Assembly (NCBI GenBank): GCA_937893145.1
Contig: CALBJW010000039.1
Coordinates: 1 to 28,038 of the forward strand
Length of the DNA: 28,038 bases
Direction: 5' to 3'
DNA from: an uncultured Prevotellaceae bacterium
Lineage (GTDB): Bacteria; Bacteroidota; Bacteroidia; Bacteroidales; Bacteroidaceae
Positions 22,693 through 28,038 of this stretch are shown piece by piece; the first letter of the stretch is position 1; every line of letters begins with the position of its first letter. Made by a program: the position numbers and the translations under genes. Below the pieces are notes generated by a model. It was given only the letters and a program-made list of their open reading frames with translations, was not told where the DNA came from and ran no database searches.

Positions 22693-23456
22693 GTTAACTG
22701 ATCGATATTAAATACTGGACCTTCTTTACAAACACACACATTGCCCTTAACTGTCTTCTCCACACAGCAGAGACAAGCACCAAGACCACAAGCCATCATG
22801 TTTTCGAGCGACACCTCACAAGGTGTTCCTGTCTGTTTTGCATAGCGGGCAACACTTACCATCATTGGCTTTGGACCACATACTGATATGCGGTCGAACT
22901 TCTCACTTTGAAGCACAGAGTGCTGAGTGACAAATCCCTTCTCGCCCTCACTTGCATCCTCAGTTGTGATATACACATCAGCAATCTCACGGAAGAGGTC
23001 AAGTTCGAGAAGGTCCTTTGCAGAACGAGCGCCAAGAAGGAACACTGGCTTAGCACCATTCTCCTTGAGATAACGTCCATACTGGAGCAATGGGGCAACA
23101 CCTACTCCACCACCTACAAGAAGAACTTTCTCGCCAGCCTTCTGGACTGGAGAGAAGCCATTACCAAGTGGGAACACAAGGTTGAGTTTGTCACCCGCCT
23201 TCAATGTGCCGAGAGTTCTTGTACCCTCACCCACCATTGCAACAAGGAGCCAAAGTTGGTTGAGTTCCTTACTATAGAAATTAATTGAGATTGGACGGCG
23301 AAGGAATGTGGCAGGACTACCCTCAACCTTCACCTCAACAAATTGACCAGGCAACACATCTGGAAGTGGAGCCTCATCTGTGAGTTTGATAAGCACATAG
23401 CGTTCGTGTGGATACTCCACCGCTGCTACGGTCAAATCTTTTACATATTTCTTCAT
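22680..23456 (-). CDS. pyrK: Dihydroorotate dehydrogenase, electron transfer subunit
   Basis: FAD and [2Fe-2S] subunit that shuttles electrons between the PyrD flavin and NAD+. The 258 residues match the family. The FAD-binding box is TFLRRPISINFY (about 50-61). The NAD-binding GEKVLLVGGGVGVAPLLQYG follows near residue 110, and the C-terminal cluster is MACGLGACLCC with a later VCVCKEGP supplying four Cys ligands. It lies upstream of and overlaps pyrD. The start ATG complements 23454-23456 (MKKYVKDLTVAAVEYPHERY). Confidence 0.95.
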   Translation of the reverse strand: MKKYVKDLTVAAVEYPHERYVLIKLTDEAPLPDVLPGQFVEVKVEGSPATFLRRPISINFYSKELNQLWLLVAMVGEGTRTLGTLKAGDKLNLVFPLGNGFSPVQKAGEKVLLVGGGVGVAPLLQYGRYLKENGAKPVFLLGARSAKDLLELDLFREIADVYITTEDASEGEKGFVTQHSVLQSEKFDRISVCGPKPMMVSVARYAKQTGTPCEVSLENMMACGLGACLCCVEKTVKGNVCVCKEGPVFNIDQLTWQI

Positions 23457-23482
23457 AATACTTCGATAATATAAAATTTGTG

Positions 23483-23490
23483 CAAATATA
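23483..23490 (-). promoter_or_regulatory. Candidate pyrK-pyrD promoter -7 box
   Basis: Minus-strand TATATTTG fits TAnnTTTG and lies 26 bp before the pyrK ATG. The nearest TTG on that strand (23514-23516) gives a 23-bp spacer, longer than at the other promoters here. Confidence 0.5.
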
Positions 23491-23541
23491 CAAAAAAAAT
23501 ATTATTATGCACACAAGCAAAGAAATAATTACCGAAACTCG

Positions 23542-23571
23542 TTGCCATTTGCCAAATATTCATTAACTTTG
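23542..23571 (+). promoter_or_regulatory. tRNA-Thr promoter
   Basis: TTG (23542-23544) and TAACTTTG (23564-23571) are 19 bp apart. The expected start near 23578 is just ahead of the tRNA 5' end at 23582. The outer-membrane receptor gene downstream may share this promoter. Confidence 0.75.
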
Positions 23572-23581
23572 CATCACTCAA

Positions 23582-23653
23582 GCCGGATTAGCGTAGTGGT
23601 AGCGCAACGCATTCGTAATGCGTGGGTCACGAGTTCGAATCTCGTATCCGGCT
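23582..23653 (+). tRNA. tRNA-Thr, anticodon CGT
   Basis: The 72-nt cloverleaf has acceptor arms GCCGGAT and ATCCGGC and D stem GCGT/GCGC. The anticodon stem ACGCA/TGCGT holds loop TTCGTAA (anticodon CGT, codon ACG). A 5-nt variable loop follows, then T stem ACGAG/CTCGT with loop TTCGAAT and discriminator T. CCA follows directly at 23654-23656, so the 3' end may be encoded. No T-rich terminator is seen after it. Confidence 0.96.
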
Positions 23654-23716
23654 CCACACTATACGATAACAAGTAAAACTGAACATTATAAACTACACAC
23701 TGAAAAAAAGACAATC

Positions 23717-26620
23717 ATGATTATTAGGAGAATTGTGCTTATGTCCTTGATGGTGCTTGCGAGCATCGGAGCATCAGCACAGAACAAATACAACATTAAA
23801 GGTTCAATCATAGACAACGAGACAAGTGAGGCAGTAGAGGGAGCAACAGTACAGTTGTTGTCTCTTCCCGACAGTTCGTATGTAAAAGGTATTGCAGCAG
23901 ACAACAAAGGCTCGTTCAACCTCACAGGAATAAACAAGGCGAAATACACGCTGAAGATTTCGTACATTGGATACCAGCCACTCTTCGTTGACATAAACCT
24001 AAACGAGAAGAAGAGCAGAACAATAGAACTTGGTGTGCTCACACTTCTTGATGATTCGCACATGCTCAGCGAAGCAACCGTTTCGGCTAACGCCTCAAAG
24101 GTGCAGGTTAGTGGCGACTCACTGGTGTTTAATGCTTCGGCATACCGTGTGCCAGAAGGTTCCACTCTTGAGGCTCTCATCAAACTGCTCCCTGGAGCTC
24201 AAGTTGATGAGAACGGCAAGATTACCATCAACGGAAAAGAGGTGACAAAGATTCTTCTCAATGGAAAAGAGTTCTTCCTGAACGACATGGAGACAGCCAT
24301 GAAGAACATCCCTACCGACATGATTGAGAAGATTAAATCGTATGAAAGGAAGAGCGACCTCTCACGCATCACCGGCATCGATGATGGAGAAGAAGAGACG
24401 GTGCTTGACCTTGCAGTAAAGAAAGGTATGAACAGCGGATGGTTTGGCAACCTCACCGGCGCTGGTGGTACTGCTCACCGCTATGACTCACGAGGCATGG
24501 TCAACCGCTTCAACGACAACACCAAGATTTCTCTTATTGGCAATGCTCGCAACACACCTAACCGTTGGGGATGGAACGAAGGTCTTCGTTCTGACAAACG
24601 AGTAGGTGTAAACTTCACCGATACTCGTCCAAAACTTGACACAGAAGGTAGTGTGATGTACCGATACAATGGTAGTGATGTGATGCGTGAAGAGTCGAGA
24701 GAAACCTTCGCTGCCGATCGCGGTCCATTCCAGGAAAGCAGAAGCAACAGTTATACAAGCAATTCAAACATCAATGCAAATGCAAAGTTGGAATGGAAAC
24801 CTGACTCTATGACTAATGTCTTGTTCCGTCCTAACTTGAACTACTCTCGCAACAGAGGTTCAAGCAACAGTCGTTCTGGTTCTTACGACAGCGACCCGAA
24901 CCTCATCACTACCACTCCTCTCTATTATAATGAAGATGTGGCGGAATACAGCGAAAAGGGATATACGGATTCTCGTGACCCAATCTTTAACCAGCTGCTC
25001 GACATTGTTGTGAACACGAACAGAAGTCGCAATCAGTCGTACAGCAGAAGCATAGGTGCGGGAATGGAACTTCAGTACAATCGCAAGTTCAACAACAAGG
25101 GCCGTAACCTCACTATTCGTGTGACAGGAAACTACAACACAAGCTTCAACGAACAGATTTCTGCAGCATTTATCACTTACAATTCTCTCGACAGCATCAA
25201 GCGTAACAACCGCTACTTCAAGACTCCTGCCAACAATGGAAACATTGCTGCACAGGTGACATACAACGAACCTATAGCAGACAGAACTTACATACAGTTC
25301 AGTTACCGCTACCAGTATGGCTACAGCAAGAATGACCGCCGAGCATTCGTCTATGACTCAGATGCTTATCACGACCTCAACAATAGTCTTGAGGCAAACA
25401 GATACAACATCGGAGCCATACTTACCTACATGCAAGATGCTTACTATATGCTTCGCGACACTGTGGCATTAAGTCAGTTTTCCGAATACAAGAACTACAA
25501 TCAATCTATCAGCGCACAATTCCGCAGAGTACGTGAGAGCTATAATTTCAGCGTAGGTTTCGATGCATATCCACAGCACACCGTTCTCAACTATAAATAT
25601 ATGGGAAAGGAATACCCAGAGATAAAGCGAACCGTGTTCAACATGGCTCCACGCACCAATCTGCGTTGGAACTTCGACAAGCACACCAACCTTCGCATTC
25701 GCTATCAAGGAAGAACATCACAACCTTCCATGACCGACCTGCTCGACATCAAAGACGACTCAAACCCAATGTACATCACTAAGGGTAATCCGAACTTGAA
25801 ACCATCATTCTCACATAGTGTGAACTTCAACTTCAACATGTACAAGCCTGAACCTCAGCTCGGAGCTTGGGTTTGGAGCAACTTCAATGCCACACAAAAC
25901 AGCATCAGCAGAAAGACCACATACGACACGGAAACGGGTGTTCAGACCAGTATGCCTATGAATATCAACGGCAACTGGAACTATGGCATCGGTGGTGGTA
26001 TGAACTCTGGTATCGGCAAGAAGAAACACTTCAATGCTGGTGGTAATGTTGGTTTTGGCTACAGTCACAATGTAGGATTCTACAACAACAAAAAGGCTGC
26101 AGAAGAGGACAACCTCGACAAGAAGTCTGTAACTGGCAACACATGGGCTAACGCAGGATTGAGCACTTCATACCGCACCGAAAAACTCAACATAGAATTG
26201 AAGGGAGACATCAACTGGGGACACCTCCGCAACAATGTGAACTCTCAAGGCAACCAGGACACCTTCAACTTCTCGTACGGAGCTCAGGTACAATGGAATA
26301 TGCCTTGGGGAACACAGATTGCAAGCGACATTCGCATGAGCAGCCGTCGTGGTTATTCACAGTCCGACATGAACACCAACGAACTGCTTTGGAACGCTTC
26401 AATCTCGCACTCTCTCCTTCAGGGAAAGGCTCTGACATTGAAGGCTGAAATGTTCGACATCCTGCATCAGCAGACCAATATCAGTCGTGCTGTTGATGCC
26501 TTCTCTCGCCGAGATTCTCGCAACAACACAATATACCAATATGCAATGTTAAGTGCCATCTTCCGCTTCAGCATTTATGGCGGAAAGAACACAATGGGAA
26601 CCGATAAGGAAAAGAAATAA
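23717..26620 (+). CDS. Outer membrane beta-barrel protein, TonB-dependent receptor-like
   Basis: About 967 residues. The ATG at 23717 heads the signal peptide (MIIRRIVLMSLMVLASIGAS then AQ); the open frame reaches back into the tRNA, so earlier starts are excluded. After the signal comes a carboxypeptidase-regulatory-like beta sandwich (YNIKGSIIDNETSEAVEGAT, about residues 22-105). A plug-like region follows (PGAQVDENGKITINGKEV and KILLNGKEFFLNDMETAMKN), then a long barrel of alternating aromatic strands ending IYQYAMLSAIFRFSIYGGKN. No TonB box is obvious and no SusD partner is adjacent, so it fits the Bacteroidota outer-membrane beta-barrel family better than a SusC glycan importer. The ligand is unknown. 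Confidence 0.85.
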   Translation: MIIRRIVLMSLMVLASIGASAQNKYNIKGSIIDNETSEAVEGATVQLLSLPDSSYVKGIAADNKGSFNLTGINKAKYTLKISYIGYQPLFVDINLNEKKSRTIELGVLTLLDDSHMLSEATVSANASKVQVSGDSLVFNASAYRVPEGSTLEALIKLLPGAQVDENGKITINGKEVTKILLNGKEFFLNDMETAMKNIPTDMIEKIKSYERKSDLSRITGIDDGEEETVLDLAVKKGMNSGWFGNLTGAGGTAHRYDSRGMVNRFNDNTKISLIGNARNTPNRWGWNEGLRSDKRVGVNFTDTRPKLDTEGSVMYRYNGSDVMREESRETFAADRGPFQESRSNSYTSNSNINANAKLEWKPDSMTNVLFRPNLNYSRNRGSSNSRSGSYDSDPNLITTTPLYYNEDVAEYSEKGYTDSRDPIFNQLLDIVVNTNRSRNQSYSRSIGAGMELQYNRKFNNKGRNLTIRVTGNYNTSFNEQISAAFITYNSLDSIKRNNRYFKTPANNGNIAAQVTYNEPIADRTYIQFSYRYQYGYSKNDRRAFVYDSDAYHDLNNSLEANRYNIGAILTYMQDAYYMLRDTVALSQFSEYKNYNQSISAQFRRVRESYNFSVGFDAYPQHTVLNYKYMGKEYPEIKRTVFNMAPRTNLRWNFDKHTNLRIRYQGRTSQPSMTDLLDIKDDSNPMYITKGNPNLKPSFSHSVNFNFNMYKPEPQLGAWVWSNFNATQNSISRKTTYDTETGVQTSMPMNINGNWNYGIGGGMNSGIGKKKHFNAGGNVGFGYSHNVGFYNNKKAAEEDNLDKKSVTGNTWANAGLSTSYRTEKLNIELKGDINWGHLRNNVNSQGNQDTFNFSYGAQVQWNMPWGTQIASDIRMSSRRGYSQSDMNTNELLWNASISHSLLQGKALTLKAEMFDILHQQTNISRAVDAFSRRDSRNNTIYQYAMLSAIFRFSIYGGKNTMGTDKEKK

Positions 26621-26630
26621 AGCCCTTTCT

Positions 26631-26661
26631 TTGGTTGTTTGGAGGAAAAGGAGTAACTTTG
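26631..26661 (+). promoter_or_regulatory. ruvC promoter
   Basis: TTG (26631-26633) and TAACTTTG (26654-26661) are 20 bp apart. Transcription near 26668 leaves a leader of about 28 nt before the ruvC ATG. Confidence 0.72.
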
Positions 26662-26695
26662 CAACTCATTAATCGCAAAAGTTCTTCAAACGACA

Positions 26696-27265
26696 ATGGC
26701 AACAAAGGTTGAAAAGATAATACTTGGCATTGACCCTGGCACAAACGTCATGGGATATGGCTTGTTGCGTGTATATGGCAACAAGGCAGACATGATTTGT
26801 ATGGGTGTGATACAGTTGTCGAAGTACGAAAGCCACTATCTGCGATTAGGCAAAATATTCAGTCGAGTGACAGAAATCATCGATGAATTTCACCCCGACG
26901 AGATGGCAATCGAAGCCCCTTTCTTTGGAAAAAATGTGCAGTCCATGCTTAAACTTGGACGAGCACAAGGCGTTGCTATTTGCGCTGCTATTCAGCGAGA
27001 TATACCTATTACAGAGTATGAACCTCGAAAGATAAAAGTTGCCATCACCGGCAATGGTGCAGCATCGAAAGAACAAGTGGCTGGAATGTTGCAGCGAATG
27101 CTCCACATTTCAAAGGAAGAGATGGACATTCAGATGGATGCCACCGATGCTCTTGGTGCAGCATATTGCCACTTCATTCAGATGGGAAAACCAGAAGGAG
27201 CAGAGAAGAAATTCAGTTCTTGGAAAGACTTTATTAGCAAGAACGCAGACAAAGTACACAAGTAG
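26696..27265 (+). CDS. ruvC: Crossover junction endodeoxyribonuclease RuvC
   Basis: Cuts Holliday junctions with RuvAB in the cytosol at the end of homologous recombination. The 189 residues match the family length. The RNase H-like core shows ILGIDPGTNVMGYGLL with the first catalytic Asp (about 13), AIEAPFFGKNVQSMLKLGRA with the Glu (about 73), the junction-recognition region EYEPRKIKVAITGNGAASKE, and MDATDALGAAYCH with the last two Asp residues. It has its own promoter and stands between an outer-membrane receptor gene and a glycosyltransferase gene. Confidence 0.96.
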   Translation: MATKVEKIILGIDPGTNVMGYGLLRVYGNKADMICMGVIQLSKYESHYLRLGKIFSRVTEIIDEFHPDEMAIEAPFFGKNVQSMLKLGRAQGVAICAAIQRDIPITEYEPRKIKVAITGNGAASKEQVAGMLQRMLHISKEEMDIQMDATDALGAAYCHFIQMGKPEGAEKKFSSWKDFISKNADKVHK

Positions 27266-27326
27266 CGCAGACGTGGCACATAAGTGATAATGTGTTAAAA
27301 AATTGCACAATCTCAACAATTAGTAC

Positions 27327-27345
27327 GATATAACTTTGTTATATC
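27327..27345. promoter_or_regulatory. Palindrome over the -33 region of the glycosyltransferase promoter
   Basis: GATATAAC (27327-27334) and GTTATATC (27338-27345) are perfect 8-bp arms around TTT. The palindrome covers the likely -33 TTG and itself contains TAACTTTG, a -7-like box. Its position is what a repressor or activator site would have; no regulator is encoded nearby. Confidence 0.5.
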
Positions 27346-27365
27346 AATGTTTATTCTTACCTTTG
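27336..27365 (+). promoter_or_regulatory. Promoter of the glycosyltransferase gene
   Basis: TTG (27336-27338) and TACCTTTG (27358-27365) are 19 bp apart, and the ATG follows 28 bp after the -7 box. Confidence 0.7.
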
Positions 27366-27393
27366 CAATTAAATATTAAATCAAAGAAAGAAA

Positions 27394-28038
27394 ATGGATA
27401 TTTCAGTAATCGTACCATTATACAACGAAGATGAATCGTTGGCAGAATTGCACGCATGGATTAAGCGTGTGATGGATGAACATAAGTTCAGTTATGAGGT
27501 GATATTTGTGAATGACGGTTCAACAGATCGTTCATGGGAAGTAATCGAATCTTTGGCAGCAGAATATCCAGAGGTTCACGGCATCAAATTCCGAAGAAAC
27601 TATGGCAAGAGCCCTGCCCTCTACTGTGGATTCGACATGGCACAGGGCGATGTGGTTATCACTATGGATGCCGACCTTCAGGATAGCCCTGATGAGATTC
27701 CAGAACTCTATAGCATGATTGTGAACGACGGTTATGACCTTGTAAGTGGTTACAAGATGAACCGCAGTCAGGGCGATCCTCTTTCGAAGACTATTCCAAC
27801 AAAACTTTTCAACGCTACAGCTCGTGCCGTTTCAGGCATCAAGAACCTGCATGACTTCAACTGTGGACTCAAGGCTTATAAGAATGAAGTGGTGAAGAAC
27901 ATTGAGGTTTATGGTGAAATGCACCGCTACATCCCTTACCTTGCAAAGAATGCCGGTTACAGCAAGATTGGAGAAAAGAGAGTACATCACCAGAAGCGTC
28001 AGCATGGTGTGAGCAAGTTCATGGGATGGAACCGCTTT
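27394..28038 (+). CDS. Family 2 glycosyltransferase (DPM1/GtrB-like), partial
   Basis: Transfers a sugar from a nucleotide donor, in this subgroup usually to a polyprenyl phosphate at the inner membrane. 215 codons are present before the window edge. They show the GT-A fold with VIVPLYNEDESLAELHAW, VNDGSTDRSWEVI, the metal-binding DADLQD (about residues 90-95), and the later CGLKAYKNEVV and HHQKRQHGVSKF basic segment typical of the DPM1/GtrB group. The family usually has about 310-320 residues with two C-terminal membrane helices, which would lie beyond the edge. The start ATG is preceded by AAGAAAGAAA, an A-rich site. Confidence 0.88.
   Translation, partial: MDISVIVPLYNEDESLAELHAWIKRVMDEHKFSYEVIFVNDGSTDRSWEVIESLAAEYPEVHGIKFRRNYGKSPALYCGFDMAQGDVVITMDADLQDSPDEIPELYSMIVNDGYDLVSGYKMNRSQGDPLSKTIPTKLFNATARAVSGIKNLHDFNCGLKAYKNEVVKNIEVYGEMHRYIPYLAKNAGYSKIGEKRVHHQKRQHGVSKFMGWNRF

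Noticed and set aside
23618..23716. N-terminal extension of the outer-membrane receptor
   Set aside because: It begins inside the tRNA-Thr gene; the signal peptide starts at the ATG at 23717.
23717..26620. SusC-type glycan importer of a polysaccharide utilisation locus
   Set aside because: There is no susD gene, no glycoside hydrolase and no sensor/regulator nearby, and the barrel sequence fits the general outer-membrane beta-barrel family better.

Overview
The window looks like chromosomal DNA of a Bacteroidota member, most likely order Bacteroidales and Prevotella-like. I base this on repeated promoters of the TTG / TAnnTTTG type with 19-20 bp spacing, A-rich start regions without clear Shine-Dalgarno sites, a type IX secretion (T9SS) C-terminal domain, DUF3857 and DUF5687 family proteins, a carboxypeptidase-regulatory-like/beta-barrel outer membrane protein, and the methylmalonyl-CoA epimerase/decarboxylase pair. 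The genus is inference; no 16S gene is present.

Left part (1-8.3 kb, all minus strand). The methylmalonyl-CoA epimerase gene is followed by the carboxyltransferase gene mmdA, which is cut by the window edge; this is the succinate-to-propionate branch. Next, in transcription order, come ftsK, a lolA-like chaperone gene, trxB, a DUF5687 ABC permease and its ATPase. This run is co-directional and tightly spaced, and it ends in a strong hairpin terminator near 1548-1592.

Centre-left (8.3-12.2 kb). Divergent from ftsK are rplU and rpmA (L21, L27) behind a structured leader, closed by a 15-bp hairpin terminator. A HerA-like (DUF853) ATPase gene follows. The 375-bp gap after it is unusual: 11-bp and exact 22-bp periodic repeats plus a terminator, bracketed by a perfect 15-bp inverted repeat. 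A voltage-gated NaChBac-like ion channel is encoded on the other strand.

Island (12.3-17.9 kb). This is an A+T-rich patchwork of orphan genes (a lipoprotein, a multi-pass membrane protein, a cytosolic protein, a secreted hydrophobic protein and a small membrane protein) mixed with gene tails. The tails include the 3' half of a group II intron with its reverse transcriptase, a T9SS sorting domain, and two or three unidentified C-terminal fragments. Four copies of a palindrome of about 27 bp (core TGACAGGGG-ACAGA-CCCCTGTCA), plus a second family around CAAGGGACA, sit at the broken ends of several fragments. This is the most unusual part of the window.

Right part (17.9-28 kb). Two tandem periplasmic DUF3857/transglutaminase-like paralogues run convergently, with 1 bp between stop codons, into pyrD of the pyrK-pyrD dihydroorotate dehydrogenase pair. 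Then come tRNA-Thr(CGT), a large outer-membrane beta-barrel receptor, ruvC, and the start of a family 2 glycosyltransferase cut by the window edge. Several starts were moved inward from TTG or GTG codons because of promoters, signal peptides or the tRNA, as noted in each entry.
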